Assembly (NCBI GenBank): GCA_022839745.1
Contig: JALHJB010000014.1
Location: forward strand, 1 to 64,000
Direction: 5' to 3'
DNA: 64,000 bases
Source of the DNA: Actinomycetes bacterium
GTDB taxonomy: Bacteria; Actinomycetota; Coriobacteriia; Anaerosomatales; Anaerosomataceae
The notes under the pieces were generated by a model. The model was not told where the DNA came from, made no database searches, and saw only the letters and a program-made list of their open reading frames with translations. Positions 33,631 through 42,502 of this stretch are shown in pieces. Each line of letters begins with the position of its first letter. The first letter of the stretch is position 1. The translations under genes were made by a program, and so were the position numbers.

Positions 33631-35121
33631 TCAGACGGCGACGACCACCCGGTTCTTACCCGTACGCTTCGCGCGATACATCGCCTGGTCCGCCGACTCG
33701 ATCAGACTCGCTCCGTCGGACGCGTGCAGCGGGTACGTGGCGACACCCAGCGAGACGGTCTGCACCACCCGCTCGCCGTGGTCGTCCGCGATGTTGGGAT
33801 AGGACTCGGTGCTGGCTCTGATCCGCTCGGCCACCGCGAGCGCCCCGGCGACATCGGTCTCAGGCAGCACGACGACGAACTCCTCACCGCCATACCGTGC
33901 CGCCACGTCGATCTCACGCAGGTTCTGCCTGATGATGGCACTCACCGCCTTGAGGACGGTGTCGCCGCGAGGGTGACCATAACGGTCGTTGAACTGCTTG
34001 AAGTCGTCGATATCGAGCATGATGACCGACAGCCTGTGGCCGAAGCGCATCGCTCGCTCGATCTCCTCGTCAAGCCGCTGGTGCAGGTATCCGTGGTTGT
34101 AGAGCTCGGTCAGTCGGTCCGTGACGGACAACCGCTCGAGCTCCTCGTGGAGCAGTGCGTTCTGCAGCGCGAGCGACGACTGGTTCGCGATCACCTGAAG
34201 ACGATCGCGCTCCGCCTGCGTCAACTCCCGGAACGTGGCCGAGGCGATCAGCAGCACGCCTATCACGCTGTCGCCCGAACGAAGCGGCATGGCCGCCTGG
34301 GATCTGACCTCGTCCGAATGTGCGGCCCAATCGGCCAGACCCGCACCACCGGCGACATCGGTCTGCTGTACGAACCCTTCACGGAAGGCGACGCCGAGCA
34401 GTGTCTCCGAGACGGGCATGCTCGGACGGAAGAACTCCTCCGGACGGCCCTGGCTGGCACGGAGATGGAGCGTCCAGTCGCGATGCTCGAACAGGTAGAC
34501 CGCCGAGATCTCGGCGCCGAGGATGCCGTTGGCGCCATCTACGATCAGGCTCGTCACGTCGTCGACCGAGCTGAACGTGGTGAGCGCCTTGAAGAACTCG
34601 TGCGTGAAGAAGATCTCAGCGAGCCTGCTCTCCAGCTCCTCGTTCGCCCGCTCCAGCGCCTCCTTGCTGGACTGGAGTCTCCGCTCGTGGCTGCGGATCT
34701 TGTCGTAGGCCACCTGCAGCTCAACGAAGATCTTCTCCTGCTCCTCGCTGCGCTTCTTGGCGATCAGAAGGTCCCACACGAGCTCGGAACCGTTGCCTGT
34801 GATGATCGCGACATCCGGCTGCCGTTCGCTCTCAAGCGCCTCTCGGACGACGATGTCGTCTGAGAGGTCGAGGATGAGGTCGAGCCCGGCTATCTGGGCC
34901 AGTTCCGACGCCTGTGTCGTTGTGAACACACCGAGATCCTCGGCAAGGCGCATCGCCGGCGCCGTACGACTCGGGTCGTAGACCGCAGCGACGCTCAGGT
35001 TCTCGATGTCGTTGAGAAGACGCAACACTGAGGTGGCGCGCAACCCGCCACCGGCGATAGCGATCCGTATCTGTCCTTCTCGGACCGACCGCGAAACGGT
35101 CGACCCTGTCAGCTCTTCCAT
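33631..35121 (-). CDS. Diguanylate cyclase with Rossmann-like N terminus and GAF domain
   Basis: 496 residues. N terminus RIAIAGGGLRATSVLRLLND followed by VAAVYDPSRTAPAMRLAEDLG and LILDLSDDIVV has the pattern of an NAD(P)-binding or CoA-binding Rossmann fold. A coiled coil (about 125-170) leads to a GAF domain (about 185-325) and a C-terminal GGDEF domain with an intact RYGGEEF active site and the upstream REID inhibitory site (RxxD five residues before). It should make c-di-GMP with product inhibition. It closes the che operon, 31 bases after cheD. Confidence 0.92.
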   Translation of the reverse strand: MEELTGSTVSRSVREGQIRIAIAGGGLRATSVLRLLNDIENLSVAAVYDPSRTAPAMRLAEDLGVFTTTQASELAQIAGLDLILDLSDDIVVREALESERQPDVAIITGNGSELVWDLLIAKKRSEEQEKIFVELQVAYDKIRSHERRLQSSKEALERANEELESRLAEIFFTHEFFKALTTFSSVDDVTSLIVDGANGILGAEISAVYLFEHRDWTLHLRASQGRPEEFFRPSMPVSETLLGVAFREGFVQQTDVAGGAGLADWAAHSDEVRSQAAMPLRSGDSVIGVLLIASATFRELTQAERDRLQVIANQSSLALQNALLHEELERLSVTDRLTELYNHGYLHQRLDEEIERAMRFGHRLSVIMLDIDDFKQFNDRYGHPRGDTVLKAVSAIIRQNLREIDVAARYGGEEFVVVLPETDVAGALAVAERIRASTESYPNIADDHGERVVQTVSLGVATYPLHASDGASLIESADQAMYRAKRTGKNRVVVAV

Positions 35122-35155
35122 CAAGCGCCTTCCGCTCGAGGTGTGGTCGGGTGCA

Positions 35156-35674
35156 TCACAACTCCCTGATACCGTACCGGTAGCTGCGCACGACCACCAG
35201 CCCGGTGTCCAGATAGAGTTCCATCGTGCGGGCGTGCGTGCCGCCGATATCCTCGGCCAGCAGCGGTATGCGCAGCTGGCCCAACTCGTGCTTCACGGCC
35301 TCCGCGTTGCGCACGCCGATGCTCGCCATCCCGGCGTCACCACCGAACATCGTCGACCCACCGGCGATCTTGGCGACCAACCGGCGGCGCGGCACGCCAC
35401 CGGCGACAGCCTCGGCCAACCGTGGTACGGCAACGGAGGCGAACCGGTCGGCAAGCCCGCCCAGCCGGGTCTCCGACGGCGAAGGCAGCATGATGTGTGC
35501 CATGCCTCCCCGGCGGGTGAACGCGTCCCAGAGCGTGAGCCCGATGCATGAGCCCAGCGCGGGGGTGACCAGCCGCTGTGGATGGACGGCGACCGCGATC
35601 TCACCGGTCGAGACCAGCACCGTGCGTTCATCCGGCGCGGCCCACAGTCCCCCTATGTCACCGGTCGAGGACAC
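35156..35674 (-). CDS. cheD: Chemoreceptor glutamine deamidase CheD
   Basis: 172 residues. The catalytic Cys in ALGSCIGLTLWD (C43) and His in GGMAHIMLPSPSE (H60) have the same spacing as the C27/H44 pair of Thermotoga CheD. IAGGSTMFGGDAGMASIGVRNAEAV and GGTHARTMELYLDTG complete the family pattern. CheD deamidates receptor glutamines and also binds CheC. It starts 2 bases after the cheC stop. Confidence 0.95.
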   Translation of the reverse strand: MSSTGDIGGLWAAPDERTVLVSTGEIAVAVHPQRLVTPALGSCIGLTLWDAFTRRGGMAHIMLPSPSETRLGGLADRFASVAVPRLAEAVAGGVPRRRLVAKIAGGSTMFGGDAGMASIGVRNAEAVKHELGQLRIPLLAEDIGGTHARTMELYLDTGLVVVRSYRYGIREL

Positions 35675-35676
35675 GC

Positions 35677-36288
35677 TCAGAGAACCCCCAGTCGACCGAG
35701 CATCACATCGAGACTATCGGGATCGGGCAAGTAGAACAGAGCAGCGTCGACACTCGTCTCCAGTGCGGAGAAGCGGGTGAGCACGAGGATCGCTGTCTCA
35801 GCCTTGAGGCCGACCTGGGTGGTCACACCCTCAAGGATCGCCCCGCTCATGTCGAACGCGAACTCCGGCGGCCCGGGAAGCGTGGAGAGCTCGGTGAGAC
35901 GCGCCACCGCCGCCAGGTACGCCGACAGCAGCACGGATGCCGCATGGGTCACCGTGGCCTCCTCGGCCGCACCGAGGGACTTCGATGTGCCGGGCGCTCG
36001 CGACCGCAGCAGGTCGGAGAGTTGCAGGAACGCGTCGCGCTCCAGGACGAAGAGCAGCCCGCCACCGAGATCGCCCAGTAGACGGCTGTAGACCGCGCCC
36101 ACCAGATTCTCGGGACCGCCGAGCACCGTGGGGACCTCGGGGATGGACAACACCTGGAGATCCGGGACGTCGATGTCCACCGGCATGCCAAGCATCTGTG
36201 ACAACGCCGTCGCGGCATGGCCGGCGCCGATGCTGCCGACCTCACCCAACGCGTCGCGCTGGATCGCGGTGAGCGACCGTGGATCCAA
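35677..36288 (-). CDS. cheC: CheC-family protein with degenerate phosphatase motifs
   Basis: 203 residues, similar in length and overall pattern to Bacillus CheC. The first active-site helix reads RDALGEVGSIGAGHAATALSQ where CheC has REVGNIGAGHSA, so the catalytic Asn is Ser. The second helix reads EATVTHAASVLLSAYLAAVA where CheC has SALHELGNILAGSYLTAL, so both Glu and Asn are gone. CheY-P phosphatase activity is therefore doubtful; the CheD-binding role may remain. It is placed between cheA and cheD in the operon. Confidence 0.88.
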   Translation of the reverse strand: MDPRSLTAIQRDALGEVGSIGAGHAATALSQMLGMPVDIDVPDLQVLSIPEVPTVLGGPENLVGAVYSRLLGDLGGGLLFVLERDAFLQLSDLLRSRAPGTSKSLGAAEEATVTHAASVLLSAYLAAVARLTELSTLPGPPEFAFDMSGAILEGVTTQVGLKAETAILVLTRFSALETSVDAALFYLPDPDSLDVMLGRLGVL

Positions 36289-36291
36289 GAC

Positions 36292-38244
36292 TCACACCTC
36301 CCGAGAGAAGAGCGTCCGTGGGTCGAGGATGAGCGCGACCCTGCCGTCACCGAGCACGGTCGCTCCACCAAGACCCGGGAGACCGCGGAACAGAGGCGAC
36401 AGCGGCTTGATGACGACTTCGCGCCTGCCCAGGAGCGCGGGTACCGCCAGTGCGTGCATCACATGACCGGACCGCACGAGGATCAGATGCTTCGACCGGT
36501 CGTCGCCTCCGGCCGACGCGCGCCCATGCAGCTCGTCAAGGTCGCTCAGCGCGACAACGGAACCGTCTCGCAGCGCGACGACCGGCGCGCCATCCACCGT
36601 CTTGAACGTGACCTCATCGGGAGACAGGACCTCATCGACCGCACTGAGCGGCAACGCGTACACCTGCTCGCCGCTGCGCACGAGCAACGCCTGGATGATG
36701 GCGAGCGTGAGCGGCAGCTGCAGGGAGATCCGCATGCCTTCGCCGGGAACGGACGAGATCATGATGCTGCCACCGAGATACTCGATCTTGCCCTTGACCA
36801 CATCCATGCCAACGCCGCGTCCGGAGACCCGGGTGGCCTGATCGACGGTAGTGAACGCCGGGAGACAGACGAACATGAGGATGTCTTGGTCGCTGTACGA
36901 ATCGCGCGCCGAGCGATCCACGATCCCCCGCTCAACGGCCTTGCTCCAGATGCGCTCGATGTCCATGCCCCGGCCATCGTCGGCCACCGAGATGAACACC
37001 TGCTCACGTACGCGCTCGGCGACCAGACGCACCGTCCCGCAGGGCGGCTTCGACGAAGCGACGCGGTCCTCAGGCGGCTCGATGCCGTGGTCGACCGCGT
37101 TGCGGAGCAGGTGCACGATGGGATCGCCAATCTCGTCGAGAACGGTTCTGTCGAGCTCGATGTCAAGCCCCTCCATCTCAAGGACGACTTCCTTGCCAAG
37201 ATCACGCGCCAGATCGCGGACCATCCGGGGGAATCGATTGAATATGTTGCCCACCGGGACCATGCGCGTCTGCATGACCTCTTGCTGCAGCTCAGCACTG
37301 ATGCGTTCAAGCACGCCGAGCGACTCCACAAGCTCGCTGTCCCCGGTGCGGTCGGCGATGTCCTCGAGTCGCGAACGGACTATGACCAGTTCGCCAACGA
37401 GGTTCACGATCGTGTCGAGGTGGCCGATGGAGATGCGGACCGTCTGTGTCTCGGCAAGCTTCGGCATCGCCTGGCGCACAGCGGTCACCGGTGCGCCGCC
37501 CGTCTCCGGGGCAGCCGGCGGGACTACCGACTGGGTCACCTCGGTGACTTCCGCATCCTCGACCTCGGTGACGGCCATGACCGCGTCTCGGAGCGCGGTG
37601 GCGGTGGCCCTGGTGCGTACGATCACATGGAATGTGAGGTCGAACCGTTCGTCTTCGATCTCGCGCGCGGCCGGCTCGGTCTCGATGACCGTACCCAGAT
37701 GACCGAGGCGCTTGATAGCCATGTACGCCCTCACCCCCTTGAGGACACAGCCCTCCTCAAGGCGGACGGTCACTCTGTATGTGGAGCCATCGGCATGCGT
37801 GGTGCCGGCTCCCGAAACCATCGCCGCGGTCGGGCTCTGCCGGGCAGCGCCCGATGCGTCGGCCATACGCGTCCGCTCCTGCAGGAGGGCGATCATGTCA
37901 TCGACTGCCGGCACCTCGGTGCCTGTCGCCTCGTCATCGATGACCTCTCGCACACGGTCGGTCGCCTTCAGCATGAGATCGATGAGCTCACTGTCGGCCA
38001 CCTGGGCCCGCGACCGGACCGTGGCCATCAGTGATTCCATCTTGTGTGTGAGCTCCTGGGTGGCTGTGTAGCCCATCGCGGCAGCCATGCCCTTGAGCGA
38101 GTGGGCACCACGGAAGATGGTTTCCACCGGCTCAAGGTCGACGGGGTTCGCCTCGAGAGCGAGCAGTCCGTCGGTGATCGCCTGCAGGTATTCGGCGCTC
38201 TCACTCAGGAACACGTCCTTGTACGCCGACATGTCGTCACTCAT
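36292..38244 (-). CDS. cheA: Chemotaxis histidine kinase CheA
   Basis: 650 residues. P1 Hpt domain with the phosphorylated His in IFRGAHSLKGMAAAMGY (H48), a P2 response-regulator-binding domain (about 155-235), P3 dimerisation helices (ETQTVRISIGHLDTIVNLVGELVIVRSRL), P4 ATPase (HLLRNAVDHGIEPPEDR, SVADDGRGMD, GRGVGMDVVKGKI), and P5 CheW-like domain. All key boxes are intact. Its end overlaps nothing, but its start overlaps the cheB stop by eight bases. Confidence 0.97.
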   Translation of the reverse strand: MSDDMSAYKDVFLSESAEYLQAITDGLLALEANPVDLEPVETIFRGAHSLKGMAAAMGYTATQELTHKMESLMATVRSRAQVADSELIDLMLKATDRVREVIDDEATGTEVPAVDDMIALLQERTRMADASGAARQSPTAAMVSGAGTTHADGSTYRVTVRLEEGCVLKGVRAYMAIKRLGHLGTVIETEPAAREIEDERFDLTFHVIVRTRATATALRDAVMAVTEVEDAEVTEVTQSVVPPAAPETGGAPVTAVRQAMPKLAETQTVRISIGHLDTIVNLVGELVIVRSRLEDIADRTGDSELVESLGVLERISAELQQEVMQTRMVPVGNIFNRFPRMVRDLARDLGKEVVLEMEGLDIELDRTVLDEIGDPIVHLLRNAVDHGIEPPEDRVASSKPPCGTVRLVAERVREQVFISVADDGRGMDIERIWSKAVERGIVDRSARDSYSDQDILMFVCLPAFTTVDQATRVSGRGVGMDVVKGKIEYLGGSIMISSVPGEGMRISLQLPLTLAIIQALLVRSGEQVYALPLSAVDEVLSPDEVTFKTVDGAPVVALRDGSVVALSDLDELHGRASAGGDDRSKHLILVRSGHVMHALAVPALLGRREVVIKPLSPLFRGLPGLGGATVLGDGRVALILDPRTLFSREV

Positions 38245-39298
38245 GCACCCTCACCCCCCTGAGGCCGCGCCTGATCTCGGTAGCGATGTCTTCGAGCGGT
38301 GCAACGTGTGACGCGGCCCCGGCCCGAACGGTTGCACCGGGCATCCCCCACACGACACTGCTGTCTTCGTCCTGCACGATGGTCATCCCGCCAGCATCGA
38401 CGATCGCCCGTGAACCTCGCGCTCCATCGGCGCCCATGCCGGTCAGCACGACCCCTATCCCGTGCGTGCCGGCGACACCGGCAACGCTCTGGAAGAGGGG
38501 ATCGGCGGCAGGCCGCACGCCGTGCACGCTCGGGGTGTCCTCGAGCGCGATACGCAGAGTACGTCTTCCGGAGACCTTCATGTGCAGCCCATGCGGCGCG
38601 ACATACGCTGTGTCGCGCTCGAGAAGCATGCCGTCCTCGGCCACGACGAATGCCAGATCGCTCGTGCGCGCCAACCGGCGCACCAGCGAACTCGTGAATC
38701 CCTTGGGCAGGTGCTGGACCACGAGGTAGGCGGCATCCAGACCCGAGCCGAGACCGGAGAACACCGTCTCCAGGGCCGGCGGACCACCTGTCGATGCGGT
38801 AATGGCAACCAACCGGGATGGCGGCGGCGCGGTGGCGGCGGCGCGGTGATGATCGCGCGCGACCGGCTCGACCTCACGAACAGCGGTGCGGGACTCGGGG
38901 CGGACCCTGTACGCGAGCTTGATCTTCTTGAGCAGCACCTCGCTCAGATCAGCAATCGAGCTCGCGAACCCCTCGGCGGGCTTCACGATGAAGTCGGTGG
39001 CACCCAGATCAAGCGCTTGATAGGTCGTGTCCGGATCATCGATGCCTGACAGCATGATGACGCGAGCGTCGCTCGACCTGATGATGTGCGGCAAGGCCTC
39101 GATGCCTGTGAGCTCGGGCATCTCGATATCGAGCGTGAGGACATCAGGCTCGAGGGCGACGGTCTTCTCGATGGCTTCCACGCCGGTACGCGCCGTGCCC
39201 ACGACTTCGATTGCCGGATCGACAGACAGCGCCCGCGTGAGTATCTGCCGGGTGAGCGCTGAGTCATCGACGACGAGCACCTTTATCGCGGAGCGCAT
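38237..39298 (-). CDS. cheB: Chemotaxis protein-glutamate methylesterase CheB
   Basis: 353 residues. Receiver domain (IKVLVVDDSALTRQILT; phospho-acceptor Asp in LEPDVLTLDIEMPELTG) joined by a linker to the methylesterase domain with the catalytic Ser in AITASTGGPPALE, the His in VVQHLPKGFTSS, and the Asp in TGMGADGARG. It removes methyl groups from receptors upon phosphorylation by CheA. Confidence 0.97.
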   Translation of the reverse strand: MRSAIKVLVVDDSALTRQILTRALSVDPAIEVVGTARTGVEAIEKTVALEPDVLTLDIEMPELTGIEALPHIIRSSDARVIMLSGIDDPDTTYQALDLGATDFIVKPAEGFASSIADLSEVLLKKIKLAYRVRPESRTAVREVEPVARDHHRAAATAPPPSRLVAITASTGGPPALETVFSGLGSGLDAAYLVVQHLPKGFTSSLVRRLARTSDLAFVVAEDGMLLERDTAYVAPHGLHMKVSGRRTLRIALEDTPSVHGVRPAADPLFQSVAGVAGTHGIGVVLTGMGADGARGSRAIVDAGGMTIVQDEDSSVVWGMPGATVRAGAASHVAPLEDIATEIRRGLRGVRVHE

Positions 39299-39308
39299 GG
39301 CTCCCCTA

Positions 39309-39683
39309 TCAGCCGCGTGGTGCCGCTTGCAGGCACTTCTTGACGGTCTCGAGCACCTTCGTCGGCTGGAACGGCTTCACCAGAAAGTCCATCGCCCCGT
39401 ATTCCAGCGCCTCGACGATCATCTTCTGCTGCCCCATCGCGCTGACCATCAACACACGGGCCCCGGGGTCGTGTTCCCGGATCGACTGCAACGCCTCGAG
39501 GCCACTCATACCGGGCATCGTGATATCCATCGTGACGAGGTCGGGGCGCACCTCGAGGTACTTCTCGATAGCGTCGCGACCGTTGACGGCCTCATGGATC
39601 AGGTAACCCTCACGTGCGAGGATGTCGCGGATCATCATCCGCATGAACGCCGCGTCGTCGACCACGAGCACTGATCTAGGCAT
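39309..39683 (-). CDS. cheY: Chemotaxis response regulator CheY
   Basis: 124-residue stand-alone receiver: SVLVVDDAAFMRMMIRDIL, phospho-acceptor in PDLVTMDITMPGMSGLEAL, VLMVSAMGQQKMIVEALEYGAMDFLVKPF. The pattern MRMMIRDIL...SAMGQQ is that of Thermotoga/Bacillus CheY. The ATG at 39681-39683 has AGGAGG nine bases upstream; a GTG three codons earlier would abut the ribosome site. It overlaps cheW by eight bases. Confidence 0.96.
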   Translation of the reverse strand: MPRSVLVVDDAAFMRMMIRDILAREGYLIHEAVNGRDAIEKYLEVRPDLVTMDITMPGMSGLEALQSIREHDPGARVLMVSAMGQQKMIVEALEYGAMDFLVKPFQPTKVLETVKKCLQAAPRG

Positions 39684-40167
39684 CGAGTTCACCCTCCTGG
39701 ATGGCGCCGGAAGACGCGAGAACCGGCTTGGGAAGCGCCTTGTCGGGATCGAGCAGGATCACGAGCCGGTCGCCGTACGTGGCCACACCCTCGAACGCTT
39801 CGCCCATCTCCGTCGTCAACGCAGCTGCCGGAGCCGGGCGGACCTGATCCACTGGAATGCTTGCCACCTCATGCACGCGATCGACCGCGAGTCCCACACT
39901 CCCTACTCCCGCCTCGGCGACGATGATCCGCGAGAGAGCCGTTGGCTCGATCGCCGCGCCACGCAACTGACGCCCAAGGTCGACGAGCGGAAGGATCTGA
40001 CCGCGCAGGTTGAACACACCCTCAACGCCTGCAGGTGCGTGCGGGACCGGCGTGGGGTCTTCGAAGCGGATCACGCTTCGGACCGCGGCGATGGGGAGCC
40101 CGTACTCCTCGCCGCACAGCGAGAACAGCACGTACTGCCGGACCTCGTTGACTGAGGACTCGCTCAC
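39676..40167 (-). CDS. cheW: Chemotaxis adaptor CheW
   Basis: 163 residues. CheW fold: VNEVRQYVLFSLCGEEYGLPIAAVRSVIR, VPHAPAGVEGVFNLRGQILPLVDLGRQL and VGLAVDRVHEVASIP, coupling receptors to CheA. The GTG at 40165-40167 overlaps the receptor stop as GTGA, so receptor and adaptor are translated together. Confidence 0.96.
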   Translation of the reverse strand: MSESSVNEVRQYVLFSLCGEEYGLPIAAVRSVIRFEDPTPVPHAPAGVEGVFNLRGQILPLVDLGRQLRGAAIEPTALSRIIVAEAGVGSVGLAVDRVHEVASIPVDQVRPAPAAALTTEMGEAFEGVATYGDRLVILLDPDKALPKPVLASSGAIQEGELDA

Positions 40168-41492
40168 GCGTCGGCCCCCGAGACACGGAACTGCAACGCC
40201 GACTGCTCCAGAAGGTGCGCCATGTCCGCAAGGTCTTGCGCCGAGGACGATATCTCCTCCATGCATGCGGTCTGCTGCTCGGTGGCGGCGGCAGTCTCTT
40301 GTGCGCTCGCCGCGTTCTCCTCGACGACAGCGGCGATGTCATGCATGGCACGATCGATGTCGGTGGCGCGCTTCGCCTGCAGGGCGGTGGTGTCCGCGAT
40401 GGTCTGCGCAAGCCCGGCGGTCCTGGTGACAGCTTCGGTGATCTTGCGCAGCGCCTCGCCGCTCTCGTTCACGACCTCGGCGCCGACGCGGACCTCCGTC
40501 GTGCCGATCTCCATGTACTTGAGAGCGGTTGCTGTTTCGGCCTGTACCTCCTTGATCAGCTCACCGATCTGCTCGGCGGCTTTGCCGGATCCCTCGGCGA
40601 GCTTGCGGACCTCCTCGGCGACGACCGAGAACCCGCGACCGGACTCGCCCGCCCGTGCGGCCTCGATCGCTGCGTTGAGCGAGAGGAGGTTCGTCTGGTC
40701 GGCGATAGTGGTGATCACATCGACGATGTTGCCGATCTCGTTCGACCGGTGGCCGAGCCTCTCGACCGAGGCGGCGAGCGTGAGAATCGCCTCGAGCGCT
40801 TCGTTGATCTTGCTGATGGCCTGCTCGTTGGACTGCTCACCCACAAGCGCGTACTGCGCGGCCGCGTCGCTCGTACGGCTGGCTTCCATGGCGCGCTCCG
40901 CGACCTCGCTCACCGCGGTGGAGATCGACTCCATGGCGGCGGTAGTCTCTTCGACCTTGCGCGACTGAAGCTCTGCCCCGTGCGCGACCTGCTGCACCGA
41001 CGACGATATCTCCATCGACGAGGCGCTGATCTCCTGGGATGACGCGGAGAGCTGTGTGGCGGCATTGGCGACCGACTCGGCCGAGACGCGCAACTGCGTG
41101 GCTATACCGGACAGTGAGCCGATCAGACCGTTGGTCTCGGTGGCCAGCAGGCCGATCTCGTCTTCATGCGGCGCCACAGCGCGCACGGTCAGATCGCCCT
41201 TGCCAGCCTCGATCAACACCGCGCCGAGGTCGCGGAGCGGCTCGAGGACGCGACGCTTGAACGCGGCCCGCCAGGCGAGCGATCCCGGGACCGCGCAGAT
41301 CGCCATCGCGATCGCGCCGAACAGGGCGATCGACTTGAGCGTCTCGACATCCATATCGAGCGCGATGAGGGCGAACAGGCCGGTGGCCGTGAGACCCACG
41401 AGCACCGCGGGGCCGATCGTCAGCCACGTCAGGAGCGTGAAGGTGAACGAAAGCCCACGCTTCAGCTGACTCGAACGCACGTACTCGGTCAT
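40164..41492 (-). CDS. Methyl-accepting chemotaxis protein of the che operon
   Basis: 442 residues. Two membrane helices (LTWLTIGPAVLVGLTATGLFALIAL and LFGAIAMAICAVPGSLAW) are separated by only about ten residues, so there is no real outside sensor. A HAMP-like segment (RRVLEPLRDLGAVLIEAGKGDLTVR) and a long signalling coiled coil with the tip ITTIADQTNLLSLNAAIEAARAGESGRGFSVVAEEVRKLA follow. The ATG at 41490-41492 has GAGGAGGG upstream. Confidence 0.95.
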   Translation of the reverse strand: MTEYVRSSQLKRGLSFTFTLLTWLTIGPAVLVGLTATGLFALIALDMDVETLKSIALFGAIAMAICAVPGSLAWRAAFKRRVLEPLRDLGAVLIEAGKGDLTVRAVAPHEDEIGLLATETNGLIGSLSGIATQLRVSAESVANAATQLSASSQEISASSMEISSSVQQVAHGAELQSRKVEETTAAMESISTAVSEVAERAMEASRTSDAAAQYALVGEQSNEQAISKINEALEAILTLAASVERLGHRSNEIGNIVDVITTIADQTNLLSLNAAIEAARAGESGRGFSVVAEEVRKLAEGSGKAAEQIGELIKEVQAETATALKYMEIGTTEVRVGAEVVNESGEALRKITEAVTRTAGLAQTIADTTALQAKRATDIDRAMHDIAAVVEENAASAQETAAATEQQTACMEEISSSAQDLADMAHLLEQSALQFRVSGADA

Positions 41493-41550
41493 GCGTACCC
41501 TCCTCGGTCGTTCCCCGCCCAGACGCTTATCTTCCAACGATAGCAAACCA

Positions 41551-42405
41551 TCATGCCCGCTGCAGTCCAGTGGGCTTGCGATATGTTCGCTGACGTCCAT
41601 CGACCAGCTCGAAAGCACCCGACACCTCAGGCGACAGCCGCTCGGAGCGGCCGAGCACAAGATACCCCCCGCGGGTCAACGACTCCCAGAACGCGCGGAT
41701 GAGCCGTTCCTGATCGGCCTTGTTGAAGTAGATGAACACATTGCGGCAGAACACGACGTCTACTCCATGTATCGGCGCACTCTCGAAGAGGTTGAGATAC
41801 TGGAAACGGACGATGTCCCTGACCTTCTGCTTCATATGGAAGGTATCCGCCCCGATATCCAGATACCGCATCTGATCGTGTTGCGGGATGTGCGCCAGCT
41901 GGCGCACGGGGTACTCGGCCTTCTTCGCGGTCGCCAATGCGGAACGATCGATATCGGTGCCGATGACCGTGGGGATGATGGTGCTCGCACCGGTCCTATC
42001 GACCGCGTCAAGCAGCGACATCGCGAGCGAGTACGCTTCCTCCCCGGTTGCGCACCCCGCGGACCACACCCTGAGGATACGCTGACGCCGCGCCAGCTTC
42101 GCCTGCACGACGGTGGGCAGCACCTGCTCCCGGAACAGGGTGAACACCTCAGGATCGCGGAAGAACTGGGTGACGTTGATCGTCAGGGTGTCCAGCAACC
42201 GATGGTACTCATCCGGATGCGCGTCGAGGTGCGCCGCATACTGGTGGTAGGTGTGCAGCCCGAGAGCGTTGAGGCGGACCGCCACGCGTCGCTCGACATA
42301 CCGCTTGCGGTACTGGCGCAAGTCCAGACCATGGTCGGCCAGCACCTTGCCCATCAGCTTGTCGAGGCTCCCCCGTACTGGCGCCACATCCGATTCCCGC
42401 TGCAT
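41551..42405 (-). CDS. cheR: Chemotaxis protein methyltransferase CheR
   Basis: 284 residues. N-terminal helical domain (LMGKVLADHGLDLRQYRKRYVERRVAVRLNALG) and a SAM-binding domain with TINVTQFFRDPEVF, RVWSAGCATGEEAYSLAM, IGTDIDRSALATAKKAEY and VDVVFCRNVFIYFNKADQERL. It methylates receptor glutamates. I chose the ATG at 42403-42405 (GGGGG five bases upstream); an ATG at 42453 is possible. It heads the chemotaxis operon and is divergent from the L,D-transpeptidase gene. Confidence 0.95.
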   Translation of the reverse strand: MQRESDVAPVRGSLDKLMGKVLADHGLDLRQYRKRYVERRVAVRLNALGLHTYHQYAAHLDAHPDEYHRLLDTLTINVTQFFRDPEVFTLFREQVLPTVVQAKLARRQRILRVWSAGCATGEEAYSLAMSLLDAVDRTGASTIIPTVIGTDIDRSALATAKKAEYPVRQLAHIPQHDQMRYLDIGADTFHMKQKVRDIVRFQYLNLFESAPIHGVDVVFCRNVFIYFNKADQERLIRAFWESLTRGGYLVLGRSERLSPEVSGAFELVDGRQRTYRKPTGLQRA

Positions 42406-42502
42406 CCGACCCCCATCGATGACGCTTGACGCCTGTGCGCAAGGCTCGTTCATTGTAGAATAACCGGAATCCGTACGGTCTGGGCGCTGAGAGGCCACTT
42501 CC

